Assembly: GCA_022510725.1 (NCBI GenBank)
Contig: JAFLSW010000002.1
Coordinates: 104,467 to 168,466 of the forward strand
Origin: Lachnospiraceae bacterium
Lineage (GTDB): Bacteria; Bacillota; Clostridia; Lachnospirales; Lachnospiraceae
Direction of reading: 5' to 3'
Length of the DNA stretch: 64,000 nt
Shown: piece after piece, positions 48,552 through 59,138 of the stretch
Layout of the letters: each line of letters opens with the position of its first letter
How positions within the stretch are numbered: the stretch's first letter is position 1
The notes under the pieces: model-generated
The model's input: the letters and a program-made list of their open reading frames with translations, nothing else
The model's database searches: none
What the model was told of the DNA's origin: nothing
Program-made: the position numbers and the translations under genes

Positions 48552-49860
48552 GGCTCTCTCCTTCTTCAACTTGAATGCCATATAAGCCCTGAATCACACA
48601 GAATATGATCAGGGAGGTCAACACACTGCTTCCGCCATAGCTGACCAAAGGCAAAGTAACACCGGTCAAAGGGATCAATCTTGTTCCGCCGCCGATGGTT
48701 AAAAATATCTGAAATATATAGACAATGGCCAGTCCCGTTGCAATAAGGCGGTAAAAATCATCTTTTAAATGCATTGCCACGCTCATAAAAGCAATAAAGC
48801 AGCTGACACATACCAACACCAGGCAAATACTGAAAAAGACGCCTAATTCTTCAGCAATGGCGGAAAAGATAAAATCCTCTTCCACATAAGGAATAGATGT
48901 GGGATTGCCCTGATAGAGTCCCATACCGAACCATCCGCCTGTACCGATGGCAAAAAGAGACTGGGTGATCTGATAACCGGAGCCGTCTATATGGGTCCAG
49001 GGATCCGTCCAGGCCTCCAGCCGCACCTGTACATGAGAGAACAATTTAGAGGCAATGATACCTGCTCCGCAACCGGCTCCGATGCCAAGAATAAAATAAA
49101 TATAGTTTTTGGTTGCCACAAATACCATGACCACATAAACCACAAAGAAGATCAGAGCACTTCCCAAATCCCTGGAAATGACTAAAATGATCACATGAAG
49201 CGCCGCTATTAAAGTGGTAATGCACACCTGTAAGAAATCTTTTGATTTGGAAAACATGCCTGCTGTAAAAAAGACAAAAAGTATTTTAACAAATTCTGAT
49301 GGCTGGAAGGAAAACCCGGCGATGGTATAAGATATTTTAGAGCCATTGGTAACGGCTCCCAATACCAGTACGACAGACAAGGCCAAAGCTCCAAGCAGGC
49401 CATACAGCCAGGTAAATTTATCCAGAAATCGAAATTTCTTGATCAGGTAAGGTATGAACATGCAGACAAGCAGGGACACAGCCGCAATTTTAAACTGTCT
49501 CACTGCCCTGTCAAAATGCAGTCTGGTCAGCATGACAAAACCAATAGACAGCAACATGCACATATTATTTAGCAGCAGCTTATTGGAATTGCGGTAAATA
49601 ACCCGGAAAAGCGCAATAACAGAAAACAATAAGATCTGTTGAAATCCATAAAAAATAATATAGCTTAAGTCTCCTGTTTCCAGGCATATGGCTGCAAAGG
49701 AGACAAAGTGAACAATGAACATACAGATGATCTGTCTGGTATAAATGCCTTCTTTGCGAGTTTCATCCTTCCCCCTGAATGCGGCAAAGGATTCATAGGT
49801 AAAAATCGCCATAAAGATTGCAATGACATATTTGGATAAGTCAGAAATGATCAAAGCCAT
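48526..49860 (-). CDS. FtsW/RodA/SpoVE-family glycosyltransferase
   Basis: FQPSEFVKILFVFF, DLGSALIFF, PLTGVTLPLVSYGGSSVL. Confidence 0.96.
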   Translation of the reverse strand: MALIISDLSKYVIAIFMAIFTYESFAAFRGKDETRKEGIYTRQIICMFIVHFVSFAAICLETGDLSYIIFYGFQQILLFSVIALFRVIYRNSNKLLLNNMCMLLSIGFVMLTRLHFDRAVRQFKIAAVSLLVCMFIPYLIKKFRFLDKFTWLYGLLGALALSVVLVLGAVTNGSKISYTIAGFSFQPSEFVKILFVFFTAGMFSKSKDFLQVCITTLIAALHVIILVISRDLGSALIFFVVYVVMVFVATKNYIYFILGIGAGCGAGIIASKLFSHVQVRLEAWTDPWTHIDGSGYQITQSLFAIGTGGWFGMGLYQGNPTSIPYVEEDFIFSAIAEELGVFFSICLVLVCVSCFIAFMSVAMHLKDDFYRLIATGLAIVYIFQIFLTIGGGTRLIPLTGVTLPLVSYGGSSVLTSLIIFCVIQGLYGIQVEEGESHGKKENRY

Positions 49861-49862
49861 TT

Positions 49863-52100
49863 TTATAGGATTCCTTTCTTGTAGTGCCCTTTTGTAAAGT
49901 CAGCAGGGATATGAGGTCTGGAGCCCAAAAAGCCGTCAAGCACTGCATTTACCTGCTTTTTATTTTCTATGGTAAAGGAAATTTTTAAAGTATCACAGCA
50001 GATCCGTTTCCATTCCGCATGAAGGGAGACGGGTACACTGTTGTATATGGTGTTTTCACAAAGCCTGCAATCATTTATTACAGGCAGATTTTTCCCCATT
50101 CTGTCTTTGATATAAAAGATATCGCTTGTATGGTTACATCGATCACAGGTTTTTTTTATGCAGTTTGCAGACTGCATAAAAGGAATGTGACCATATATGA
50201 GATATTCTGATTGCAATTCTTCAGTATCAGGAAGTTGTCTGATCTTATCATACAGAGCATGCCATTCTTTTTCGGAAAGCTCATATGGAGCCGTTATGCG
50301 GGAAAGCCCCCATTCCTTTAATAAGCATACTGCCTCATAATTGGCCGCATACAGGGAAAAATCTCCTGACAGCGTTTTGGTTTCCGGAAGAATGCCGCTG
50401 TTTGCCAGTTTTTCTTTTATATAGCAGAGTGCATCCAGGCTGCCACAGTAAAATCCATGAAAAAATGCAAGATCTTCATCGTGCAACAATTCATCGCAAT
50501 ACGCAGCTGCCCGTTCTCTGAAAACCCTTGGCAGAGACAGATGACAGGAAAGCTTATGAGAAGCACAGCATTTTTTTATGCGTTCTCTTTGCTCACATTC
50601 CTCCCACAGGGAAGTGGAAATAACCAGGTTTACCTCTCTGCCGGACAGATTTACCCGATCCAGAAAATCCAGTATGCCGTAAAGTTGTTCCATGAACAAT
50701 ATATGAATGGCCAAAGCCCTATCCCCTGCTTTTGCCTGTTTCGCTACAGCATGAGATTCTGCTTGGAATAATTGCCCTATTTTCCCATCGGTTTTAGAAC
50801 GCTCATATTCTCCTGCAAGAAGAGAAAAGAAGGCATCTAAGGCATCCCGTCTTAAGGCATTTAAGTCTTTGATGGGAATAAATACATCTTTGCTCATTAT
50901 AACTGAAATATCCATAAAATGAAACGGGGTATTTCCTGTTTTTTCAAGCTGTCGTATCATTTCATCTTCAGTAACAGGACGATTCACCGCTTTTTCTACA
51001 ATCTTTCCCTCTGCTTTCAAACAGATGCCTTTTTCAGTTTGGATTTCTAAGGCAAGGGGATATCCTTCTTTTGCAAAGAGTTTTCCTGTAATGGGGAGCT
51101 GTCTGTTTTTATCCAGAAAACATTTTTTAATCCACTCAAACTCTTTTTCATCTCCTGTTACATAGCCCGGTTTGTCAAAAGTAATCATTTCTTTTCCGTT
51201 ATGACGCTCATAATAACCGTTTTCTAACTCGGTGCGTACATAGAGATCCCTTAGAAGCTGCAGATCCTTTGGATCGATCTTGACGGATTCTATGGGCATT
51301 GCTTCCCGGTTTTCGCCGCAATTTTCATATAGATCCAGATATTTTCCGTATATTGCCGTAACGCCGGCAACATAATAGGGATTTTTCATTCTGCCTTCTA
51401 TCTTGAAAGAATCCATGCCGGAAGAAACCAGTTTAGGAAGGATAGGCAGGGTACACATATCCTTTAGGCTTAAAGGATACCCCTTATGTCCAAATGCTTC
51501 ATAAGGCAGGCGGCAGGGACCGGCACACCGTCCTCTGTTGCCGCTTCTCCCTCCCAAAAAACTGGAAAAGAGGCACTGACCTGAATAACAGTAACACATG
51601 GCGCCATGGATAAAGGTTTCTATTTCTATACCGGTTTTATCCTTGATCCGGACCAGTTCCTCTATAGATAGTTCCCTTGCCGGTACGATCCGGCTTACAC
51701 CATATTCTTTTAACAACGCAGCACCGTAGGAACCGGTAATACACATCTGGGTGCTGGCATGAAGCGACAGGCCGGGAAAAACTTTCTTGATCAGAGAAAG
51801 CGCGCCAAAATCCTGTACAATGACTCCGTCTAATCCGGCTTCATAAAAAGGCATCAAAAAATCTGCAAGGACCGAAAGTTCCTGTTCTTTTATGAGGGTA
51901 TTGACCGTTAAATAGATTTTGATACCAAATAAATGGGCATAGCGGATGGCATAACAGATCTCTTCCCCGGTAAAATTAGAGGCATAGGCTCTGGCACCAT
52001 ATGCTTCTCCGCCCAGATATATCGCATCCGCCCCGGCATTGACAGCTGCCATAAAGCAGTCCATATCCCCTGCCGGAGACAGCAGTTCTACTGTTCTCAA
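49863..52100 (-). CDS. U32-family peptidase (collagenase-like)
   Basis: ELLSPAGDMDCFMAAVNAGADAIYLGG; CYCYSGQCLFSSFLGGRSGNRGRCAGPCRLPY. Confidence 0.95.
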   Translation of the reverse strand: MRTVELLSPAGDMDCFMAAVNAGADAIYLGGEAYGARAYASNFTGEEICYAIRYAHLFGIKIYLTVNTLIKEQELSVLADFLMPFYEAGLDGVIVQDFGALSLIKKVFPGLSLHASTQMCITGSYGAALLKEYGVSRIVPARELSIEELVRIKDKTGIEIETFIHGAMCYCYSGQCLFSSFLGGRSGNRGRCAGPCRLPYEAFGHKGYPLSLKDMCTLPILPKLVSSGMDSFKIEGRMKNPYYVAGVTAIYGKYLDLYENCGENREAMPIESVKIDPKDLQLLRDLYVRTELENGYYERHNGKEMITFDKPGYVTGDEKEFEWIKKCFLDKNRQLPITGKLFAKEGYPLALEIQTEKGICLKAEGKIVEKAVNRPVTEDEMIRQLEKTGNTPFHFMDISVIMSKDVFIPIKDLNALRRDALDAFFSLLAGEYERSKTDGKIGQLFQAESHAVAKQAKAGDRALAIHILFMEQLYGILDFLDRVNLSGREVNLVISTSLWEECEQRERIKKCCASHKLSCHLSLPRVFRERAAAYCDELLHDEDLAFFHGFYCGSLDALCYIKEKLANSGILPETKTLSGDFSLYAANYEAVCLLKEWGLSRITAPYELSEKEWHALYDKIRQLPDTEELQSEYLIYGHIPFMQSANCIKKTCDRCNHTSDIFYIKDRMGKNLPVINDCRLCENTIYNSVPVSLHAEWKRICCDTLKISFTIENKKQVNAVLDGFLGSRPHIPADFTKGHYKKGIL

Positions 52101-52130
52101 TATAACGCTCCTTATCTTACGCCTTTGCGT

Positions 52131-52160
52131 AAAAAAGACTGCTGCAAGATCCTGCAGCAG
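52131..52160 (-). terminator. Intrinsic terminator after zapA
   Basis: Minus strand CTGCTGCAGGATCTTGCAGCAGTCTTTTTT. Confidence 0.85.
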
Positions 52161-52176
52161 CCGTATTTGATTGGTT

Positions 52177-52581
52177 TTATCTGCTATTTTTCAATTCAGC
52201 TTCCATGCGCATCATCTTTCTGGTGCCTTCATTTAATTCTTCCTGCATGGATTTAATGCCTTTTTCCGTATTTTCAAGTTTGATCTGTGTGGAAATCAGA
52301 TCGTGCTTTAGGTCATAAAGCTCTTTTTCTTTGCGCTCCAGTTCCTCTTCTAATTTAGCGATCTTTTTCTTTGCCTGAAAATAATCGTCTGCAATATTTA
52401 ACTGTACCAATACATTTTTATAATCAACAGATTGTTTGCGGAAACTTTCTAATTTGTTGTATTCCGCAATTTTATTATTCAGATAAATGGCCACACGCTG
52501 CAGATACTCTTCGCTTTCACTGCCTCTTAAGGTATATACCTTACCGCCGATCATGACCTCTGTTTCTGTTTTTACTGACAT
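52177..52581 (-). CDS. zapA: Cell division protein ZapA
   Basis: EVMIGGKVYTLRGSESEEYLQRVAIYLNNKI. Confidence 0.92.
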   Translation of the reverse strand: MSVKTETEVMIGGKVYTLRGSESEEYLQRVAIYLNNKIAEYNKLESFRKQSVDYKNVLVQLNIADDYFQAKKKIAKLEEELERKEKELYDLKHDLISTQIKLENTEKGIKSMQEELNEGTRKMMRMEAELKNSR

Positions 52582-52703
52582 ACTATCTCTCCCTCGTACA
52601 CCGCAAACACAAGATGTGCCGCCTCATCTTCAATCAGATACCATATCTATTATAGCAGAAACCTGAAAGAAAACAACCGTTTTGGGAGAATTTTCTATTC
52701 TTT

Positions 52704-53708
52704 TTAATGATTTTCCGGTTTGGACAGCCCAAAATGGAGATATGCAGCCTCTGTAACCACCCTTCCCCTGGGGGTTCTGTTGATCAATCCGTTCTGGATC
52801 AGGTAAGGTTCATTCACATCTTCGATGGTGCCGGGATCCTCTCCGATAGCCGCAGCCAGGGTATCCAGACCTACCGGTCCGCCACCGAATTTATCGATCA
52901 TCATCATCAAAAGATTCTGATCCACTCTATCCAGACCAAGCTTGTCCACTTCCAAAAGATCCAGCGCAGAGGAAGCCACTTCTTTTGTAATAATCCCATC
53001 ATAGCGCACCTGTGCAAAATCTCTGACCCGCTTTAACACCCGATTGGCAAGCCTGGGAGTCCCACGGCTTCGTCTGGCCATTTCCAGAGCGCCTTCCTGT
53101 TCAATGATCACATTGAGGATGCCTGCAGAATGTAAAATGATCTGCACCAGTTCCTCTACACTGTAAAATTCCAATCTGTTGATAACACCAAAGCGGTCGC
53201 GCAAAGGAGCGGATAACAGACCTGCACGGGTCGTAGCACCTACTAAGGTGAACTTGGGCAGATCCAAACGGATGGATTTGGCCGTAGGTCCCTTTCCGAT
53301 CATGATATCGATACAATAATCCTCCATGGCAGGATATAAAACTTCTTCTACCTGACGGTTTAGGCGGTGTATCTCATCCACAAACAACACATCTCCGTCG
53401 GAAAGACCGCTTAAAATGGCTGCCATATCTCCCGGTTTCTCAATAGCCGGTCCGCTGGTAACCTTAATATGACTCCCCATTTCGTTGGCAATGACACCGG
53501 CAAGAGTAGTCTTACCAAGTCCGGGCGGTCCATAAAATAAAATATGATCTAAAGGCTCATTCCGCTTCTTGGCAGCCTCAATATACACCTTCAGTGTCTC
53601 CTTCGCTTTGGATTGACCGATATAGTCATCCATCTTTTGGGGACGCAAGGTCTTTTCAATACGCTGGTCCTCTTCGGTTAAAGAGGTCTCGATGATTCTC
53701 TGTGCCAT
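52704..53708 (-). CDS. ruvB: Holliday junction branch migration ATPase RuvB
   Basis: [51 protein letters not shown]. Confidence 0.99.
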   Translation of the reverse strand: MAQRIIETSLTEEDQRIEKTLRPQKMDDYIGQSKAKETLKVYIEAAKKRNEPLDHILFYGPPGLGKTTLAGVIANEMGSHIKVTSGPAIEKPGDMAAILSGLSDGDVLFVDEIHRLNRQVEEVLYPAMEDYCIDIMIGKGPTAKSIRLDLPKFTLVGATTRAGLLSAPLRDRFGVINRLEFYSVEELVQIILHSAGILNVIIEQEGALEMARRSRGTPRLANRVLKRVRDFAQVRYDGIITKEVASSALDLLEVDKLGLDRVDQNLLMMMIDKFGGGPVGLDTLAAAIGEDPGTIEDVNEPYLIQNGLINRTPRGRVVTEAAYLHFGLSKPENH

Positions 53709-53727
53709 GTTTTCTTCCTCTGCTAAT

Positions 53728-54327
53728 CTAGACCATATAACGCAGGGCCTGTTTTAAGATATCCTCTGTGGTAGTATCTTCTGAGATCGGAACCTGGGAA
53801 ACAGCCTTTGCCGCATCACTTATGCCATATCCCAAAGCTGTAAGGGCATCTACGGCTTCTTTCTTGATCACATCCATATCGCCAGTAAAGATCGGTGCTC
53901 CTTCGGATTCACCTGGAATCGCTGTGATATCCGATAAGGATACTTTATCTTTTAGGTCCAGGATGACCCGTTCTGCCGTTTTCTTACCGATGCCGGGAGC
54001 TTTTGCTATAGCAGCAATGTCCTGGCTGTAAATGGCAAATCGAAGATCATTGGTGCTCAAAATAGAAAGAATGGACAACGCACCCTTTGGGCCTACTCCG
54101 TTTACGGTGATCAGCTTCTGGAACAGTTCCAGCTGATCCTTGGTATCAAAACCGTATAATAAAAAGGCATCCTCTTTCACATAGGTATAGGTATGGATCT
54201 TTAACTGCTCGCCCTGTTTAAAGGCATATCCATAGGGAACCCGGATGCGAAACCCCATGCCGTTATTCTCTACAATAATGGAATCTTCCGATACTTCGGC
54301 AACTATGCCGATCACATATGCAATCAT
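53728..54327 (-). CDS. ruvA: Holliday junction branch migration protein RuvA
   Basis: [55 protein letters not shown]; start corrected from the long ORF. Confidence 0.97.
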   Translation of the reverse strand: MIAYVIGIVAEVSEDSIIVENNGMGFRIRVPYGYAFKQGEQLKIHTYTYVKEDAFLLYGFDTKDQLELFQKLITVNGVGPKGALSILSILSTNDLRFAIYSQDIAAIAKAPGIGKKTAERVILDLKDKVSLSDITAIPGESEGAPIFTGDMDVIKKEAVDALTALGYGISDAAKAVSQVPISEDTTTEDILKQALRYMV

Positions 54328-54815
54328 AATAATCTCCGTTTTATCAGTATTTCTCCTGCCATGCCCATCAGGTAACCGCTCACGGCCCCTGCTATCAGCA
54401 AGATGGGCAGATACCCAAAAATGGCAGTGTTTTGTACAAACATAAAGGCGATCAACAATTGTCCTATATTGTGAAATACGCCGCCGGCCATGCTGACCCC
54501 TTCCATATCCATCAGTTTTGTTCTTTTTAAAAGAATCATGACCATAAGACTGATTGCGGCACCTGCCAGGGAATAAATACCGCTGTAAAAACTTCCGAAT
54601 AGCAATGCCGTCAAAAAGATTCTGGCTCCCTGGTACAGAATACATGCCCTTCCCCCATAGGAATACAGCAAAAGCACTGCCAAAATATTAGCCAGTCCGA
54701 TCTTGATCCCCGGCACTGACGGAGCAATGGGAAACAGGGATTCCACATAGGATAGGATCATCCCAAGGGCCAATAATAAGCCTAACTTCGCAATTCGTTC
54801 AGTACGCAAGGGCAT
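54324..54815 (-). CDS. Gx transporter family / heptaprenyl diphosphate synthase component I-like protein
   Basis: LLLALGMILSYVESLFPIAPSVPGIKIGLANI. Confidence 0.9.
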   Translation of the reverse strand: MPLRTERIAKLGLLLALGMILSYVESLFPIAPSVPGIKIGLANILAVLLLYSYGGRACILYQGARIFLTALLFGSFYSGIYSLAGAAISLMVMILLKRTKLMDMEGVSMAGGVFHNIGQLLIAFMFVQNTAIFGYLPILLIAGAVSGYLMGMAGEILIKRRLL

Positions 54816-55161
54816 CCACCTCCCCATCTCTCGATTCGATGGAAATGATCAATTTGTGAGGAAGACAGGCAATGACTTCCCCCGGCCGGGAAACGGATCC
54901 CGTATGAACACAGGTCTGATTAGAGCAGTTGGCTTCGCTGACGCTGACTGCACCATCGTCCACCCGGATAACATTAAAACCGCCCTTTCCGTCTTCAACA
55001 GTAATTGCAGCCCCTTCATCCAATGAAAGCGTTTCATAGACTTCCCCGTCCAGGGTGATGATGATCCTGCCTGCTCCTTTTCCTGTCTTTGAAAAGAAAA
55101 GAAACGCCCCTGCAATGAAAAGAATAAGCAGTAAAAAGCCCAAACTAAATATCCGCTGCAT
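54799..55161 (-). CDS. NusG domain II-containing protein
   Basis: N-terminal TM; GAVSVSEANCSNQTCVHTGSVSRPGEVIACLPHKLIISI; start moved inside because 55196-55224 is a promoter/SOS box. Confidence 0.85.
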   Translation of the reverse strand: MQRIFSLGFLLLILFIAGAFLFFSKTGKGAGRIIITLDGEVYETLSLDEGAAITVEDGKGGFNVIRVDDGAVSVSEANCSNQTCVHTGSVSRPGEVIACLPHKLIISIESRDGEVDALAY

Positions 55162-55195
55162 TTTGGAAGCCTTATATGTTTCTTCATCTTTTTCT

Positions 55196-55224
55196 ATCCT
55201 AGCACAATCGAACATATGTTTCAA
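55196..55224 (-). promoter_or_regulatory. Promoter with embedded LexA/SOS box upstream of nusG-II–Gx–ruvA–ruvB
   Basis: TTGAAA-N17-TAGGAT on minus strand; CGAACATATGTTTC at 55209-55222. Confidence 0.85.
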
Positions 55225-55268
55225 GTCTTTCTGAAATATTCCTTTTAGAAGTTACATCTGTCAATGAT

Positions 55269-56222
55269 TTACTGTTCCAAAGGCAATTTTTTTAACAGCG
55301 GATCCTCGATCTGTTCCTGCAAAGGCAGCACTCCGTCTTCCAAAAAAGAAAGAGGTTCTTTTAAATAGCCTTTTTCTACAGCAAGCTTGGCAATCTCTCC
55401 GCAAAGGGCTTCAATCAACAGGGCAGTTTCATATTCTTTTGCTCCCTCCATTCCGATAGGAATCAAAGCCACTCCTTGATTGGAGACAGCCAATGCTTCC
55501 AAAAGCATGAGAATATTTTGATCCTCCACAAATGCCTTTAAGCCCGTAAAAGACCATTTGTAAAAAGGCATATACCTGCCATGGAGCAGAAAAAGAGCAG
55601 ACATGGCATTTTTTAAGAAAAGGGATAAGGCAAGCTGGGAAGCTACCATATCCCCTCTGTTTAAGCATCGGCTATAATTATATTGTCCCGCCTGTGCCAT
55701 AACGGCAAAACGGGAGGCCAATTTTTTTAAGACAACATCCTTGGGATAAAATGCCTGAAAGACTCTTCTCATTTCCATAAAAAGGTCTTCTCCCTCATGA
55801 AAAAGCCTGCCGTTTGTAGCCATAGCAAGCCTTTCTTCGGAAAGCTGATACCACTGGAATGGATTTTTGGGCACTTCATCCAGAGAAAGGCTGGCAAAAT
55901 AAAACTCTCTGGTGTTGATAACACCCACTCTGTTTAGTCCATGGGAGGAAGGATTGCGGCTTAAATCCATAAATTCTTTGGGAAGATCTTCATAAAACTG
56001 TCTCAAAGCTTCACCGTGTTTTTCTTCCATTTCATCATCCAAAAAAATACAAAAGCCGGGACCAAAATCATGATCTTTGGAAATCTCATCATCAAAGCCA
56101 AAGCACTCTGATCCCTGTCCGCACAGACCGATAGAAACCTTATGAATATCCTCTTTCAAAAGGTCCTTTATCTCCTGTTCATGTGCCTTGAAAAATTGTT
56201 CCGACAGTTCCAACCCCTTCAT
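55269..56222 (-). CDS. DUF4037-like nucleotidyltransferase-fold protein
   Basis: GLCGQGSECFGFDDEISKDHDFGPGFCIFL. Confidence 0.85.
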   Translation of the reverse strand: MKGLELSEQFFKAHEQEIKDLLKEDIHKVSIGLCGQGSECFGFDDEISKDHDFGPGFCIFLDDEMEEKHGEALRQFYEDLPKEFMDLSRNPSSHGLNRVGVINTREFYFASLSLDEVPKNPFQWYQLSEERLAMATNGRLFHEGEDLFMEMRRVFQAFYPKDVVLKKLASRFAVMAQAGQYNYSRCLNRGDMVASQLALSLFLKNAMSALFLLHGRYMPFYKWSFTGLKAFVEDQNILMLLEALAVSNQGVALIPIGMEGAKEYETALLIEALCGEIAKLAVEKGYLKEPLSFLEDGVLPLQEQIEDPLLKKLPLEQ

Positions 56223-56239
56223 ATTCGAGCCTTTCTTTG

Positions 56240-57043
56240 TTATGATAAATGTTTCTTAACCAATTCTGCATTCTGTAAAAGCAGCTGATAGCTTTCGTTC
56301 TCTCCGAAATGCAGCTTCACTTCCTCTGCCGCCCTTTCATACAAGGACAAGGCTTCCGTATAGTTTTCTTCCTTAAACGCTGCTTCAGCCAGTCCGGAAA
56401 GAGCTGCAGAATAATGAGGATCATTTATTTCTCCCTCTATGGATTCATAACGGTCCAGCGCGTCCTTTAAGAGTTTCTTTGCCTCCTCATCCCTGCCCAG
56501 TTTCAAATAGATCAAAGCCAGGTTGGTCCTGGTGGAAGCTTGTTCGGAAACACATTCCGGTATGGCATCGATGACTTCCATAGCCCGTTCGGAAAAGATC
56601 ACCGCTTTTTCATTGTCATTTAAGGATTCCAATAAAAGACTGATATTGTTATACAATCCGGCGAAGCGGTAGTCGCCCTTTGGCAATAGCTGTTCATACA
56701 GCTGCAACGCCCTGGCATAGTAAGAAAGGCTCTCATTGAGCCTTCCTGCCGCCCGATAGCCGGTTGCAACATTTAACAAGGTGGTGGCAAAATGCTCGGT
56801 TCCATCCAATTGCAGCTCTTCCATCAGCATCAAAACATCCTCGGAAATCCGGAAACAGTCCTCGTAACGGGAAATGCTGCGGTAAAATCCGATCATTTCA
56901 TTTCCAATGGAAGCATATGCACCGTAATCCTTTTCTTCCTTTGCCTGTTCTAAGGCGCTAAGAAGATAAGCATCGATTTCTTCCGGCGTTTTGCCCTTTG
57001 TAAACATTTCATCCAAGGTCCGAAAAAATCCCTGTATATCCAT
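56240..57043 (-). CDS. Tetratricopeptide repeat protein
   Basis: Repeated TPR signatures, e.g. GRLNESLSYYARALQLYEQLLP, ENYTEALSLYERAAEEV. Confidence 0.88.
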   Translation of the reverse strand: MDIQGFFRTLDEMFTKGKTPEEIDAYLLSALEQAKEEKDYGAYASIGNEMIGFYRSISRYEDCFRISEDVLMLMEELQLDGTEHFATTLLNVATGYRAAGRLNESLSYYARALQLYEQLLPKGDYRFAGLYNNISLLLESLNDNEKAVIFSERAMEVIDAIPECVSEQASTRTNLALIYLKLGRDEEAKKLLKDALDRYESIEGEINDPHYSAALSGLAEAAFKEENYTEALSLYERAAEEVKLHFGENESYQLLLQNAELVKKHLS

Positions 57044-57065
57044 GTTAAGCCACCTCTTTTTCCTA

Positions 57066-57557
57066 TCAGCCTTTGGCGTTGATATAGTTTACCAGTCCTT
57101 CTGCATCAATGATCTTTTGCATAAAAGGAGGGAAAGCCTGACCCTGATATTCTTTATTTTTGGTCAGATCATAGATCTTGCCGGAATCAAAGTCCACTTC
57201 CACCTCGTCTCCTGCCTCAATATCTTTTGCCGCTTCCGGACACTCGATAATAGGCAGACCGATGTTGATGGCATTGCGGTAAAAGATCCTGGCAAAGGTC
57301 TCTGCAATGACGCAGCCCACGCCGGAAGCCTTAATGGCAATAGGCGCATGCTCTCTGGAAGAGCCACAGCCAAAGTTTTTGGCTGCAACAATAATATCTC
57401 CCTGTTTTACCTTTTTTACAAAATCCTTGTCAATATCTTCCATGCAGTGCTCCGCCAGCTCTGCCGGATCGGAAGAATTTAAATATCTTGCGGGAATGAT
57501 CACATCCGTATCTACATTATCCCCATATTTTAAAACTGTTCCTTTTGCGTTTTTCAT
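57066..57557 (-). CDS. leuD: 3-isopropylmalate dehydratase small subunit
   Basis: [33 protein letters not shown]. Confidence 0.96.
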   Translation of the reverse strand: MKNAKGTVLKYGDNVDTDVIIPARYLNSSDPAELAEHCMEDIDKDFVKKVKQGDIIVAAKNFGCGSSREHAPIAIKASGVGCVIAETFARIFYRNAINIGLPIIECPEAAKDIEAGDEVEVDFDSGKIYDLTKNKEYQGQAFPPFMQKIIDAEGLVNYINAKG

Positions 57558-57568
57558 GGTTCAACCTC

Positions 57569-58831
57569 CTATAATCTGCAAGGGCAGGAAATCTTGCCTG
57601 CAACAGCGCTTGCCGCAGCAACAGCCGGGCTTGCCAGATAAATTTCAGAATCCACATGTCCCATACGGCCCACAAAGTTGCGGTTGGTAGTGGATACACA
57701 TCTCTCACCTTCTGCAAGGATACCCATATAGCCGCCTAAGCAGGGCCCGCAGCTGGGGGTGGAAACCACTGCTCCTGCTTCAATAAAGGTCTTTAACAGA
57801 CCCTCTTCCATTGCCTGCAGATAAATAGCCTGGGTAGCCGGGATAATGATGCATCTCATGCCCTCTGCCACATGTCTGCCTGCAAGTACTTTGGCAGCAC
57901 ATCTGAGATCGTCGATCCGTCCGTTGGTACAGGAACCGATCACTACCTGATCGATGGCAATATCCTCCGTGATCTCATCGATGGTCTTGGTATTCTCCGG
58001 TAAATGGGGGAATGCTATGGTAGGACGAAGAGAACTTAAATCGATGGTATAAGTCTCATCATATATCGCATCCTCATCCGCTTCGTATACGGTAAAGGGT
58101 CTGTCAGAATGTTCCTTCATATAAGCCATCGCCAGATCATCTACCGGGAAGATGCCGTTTTTGCCGCCGGCTTCAATAGCCATGTTGGCAACGGTAAAAC
58201 GATCATCCATGGAAAGGCTTTTTACACCCTCTCCCGTAAACTCCATAGATTTATACAATGCGCCGTCCACACCGATCATACCGATGATATGTAAGATCAG
58301 ATCTTTGCCGCTGACCCATTCCGGCAGACTGCCTGTCAGTTCAAAGCGGATAGCACCAGGCACCTTAAACCATGCCTTTCCTGTTGCCATGCCGGCTGCC
58401 ATATCCGTACTGCCCACACCTGTGGAAAATGCACCCAAAGCGCCGTAGGTACAGGTATGAGAATCTGCACCGATGATCACATCTCCCGCAACGGTTAAGC
58501 CTTTCTCCGGCAAAAGAGCATGTTCAATACCCATCTCTCCTACCTCAAAGTAATTGGTAATGTTATTTTTGTGTGCAAATTCTCTGACGCATTTACAATG
58601 CTGGGCGGATTTGATGTCCTTGTTGGGAACAAAGTGGTCCGGTACAAGGGCAATTTTATCTTTATCAAATACTCCGTCCACCTTCATTTTTTCCATTTCT
58701 TTAATGGCAACGGGGCTGGTAATGTCATTTCCTAAAACCAGATCCAAATCTGCCTCGATCAACTGTCCGGCTTCTACTTTGTCAAGTCCGGCATGTGCAG
58801 CAAGGATCTTTTGTGTCATTGTCATTCCCAT
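57569..58831 (-). CDS. leuC: 3-isopropylmalate dehydratase large subunit
   Basis: [52 protein letters not shown]. Confidence 0.97.
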   Translation of the reverse strand: MGMTMTQKILAAHAGLDKVEAGQLIEADLDLVLGNDITSPVAIKEMEKMKVDGVFDKDKIALVPDHFVPNKDIKSAQHCKCVREFAHKNNITNYFEVGEMGIEHALLPEKGLTVAGDVIIGADSHTCTYGALGAFSTGVGSTDMAAGMATGKAWFKVPGAIRFELTGSLPEWVSGKDLILHIIGMIGVDGALYKSMEFTGEGVKSLSMDDRFTVANMAIEAGGKNGIFPVDDLAMAYMKEHSDRPFTVYEADEDAIYDETYTIDLSSLRPTIAFPHLPENTKTIDEITEDIAIDQVVIGSCTNGRIDDLRCAAKVLAGRHVAEGMRCIIIPATQAIYLQAMEEGLLKTFIEAGAVVSTPSCGPCLGGYMGILAEGERCVSTTNRNFVGRMGHVDSEIYLASPAVAAASAVAGKISCPCRL

Positions 58832-58924
58832 TTTTCGTTCCTCCTTTAAAATCATTCTGTTCCTATACTACCATATTTTTTATATCGTTGTCCAATCCGG
58901 AGATGTGATGAAGATATATGTTTC

Positions 58925-59044
58925 GAGAAAATCTAACCAGCCCATATCAGAGACTAATACAACAGGTCATTCCAACAAACTCGTTTCACTCGGACAGTGT
59001 TGGAATGACCTGTAAGTCTCTTCTATGTGCTGATTGATTTTCTA
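58925..59044. repeat. Large imperfect foldback (inverted repeat)
   Basis: Perfect 16-bp inner arms ACAGGTCATTCCAACA (58962-58977) / TGTTGGAATGACCTGT (58998-59013), outer matching blocks AGAGACT, CATA, AGAAAATC. Confidence 0.85.
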
Positions 59045-59138
59045 ACGAAAGATCTTAAAAGTTCGCAAAGAAAAGCGCCTCATCTGCATAATATTTTTTA
59101 CTCTTACCTATACATGTCAACATGTTTGTATCAAGTTT

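Noticed and set aside
54328-54645. Long N-terminal extension of the RuvA ORF in the track
   Set aside because: Low-quality sequence translated from the overlapping Gx-transporter gene; canonical RuvA begins at MIAYVIG.
58925-59044. Foldback as an integron attC site
   Set aside because: No convincing paired RYYYAAC/GTTRRRY core boxes and no integrase nearby.
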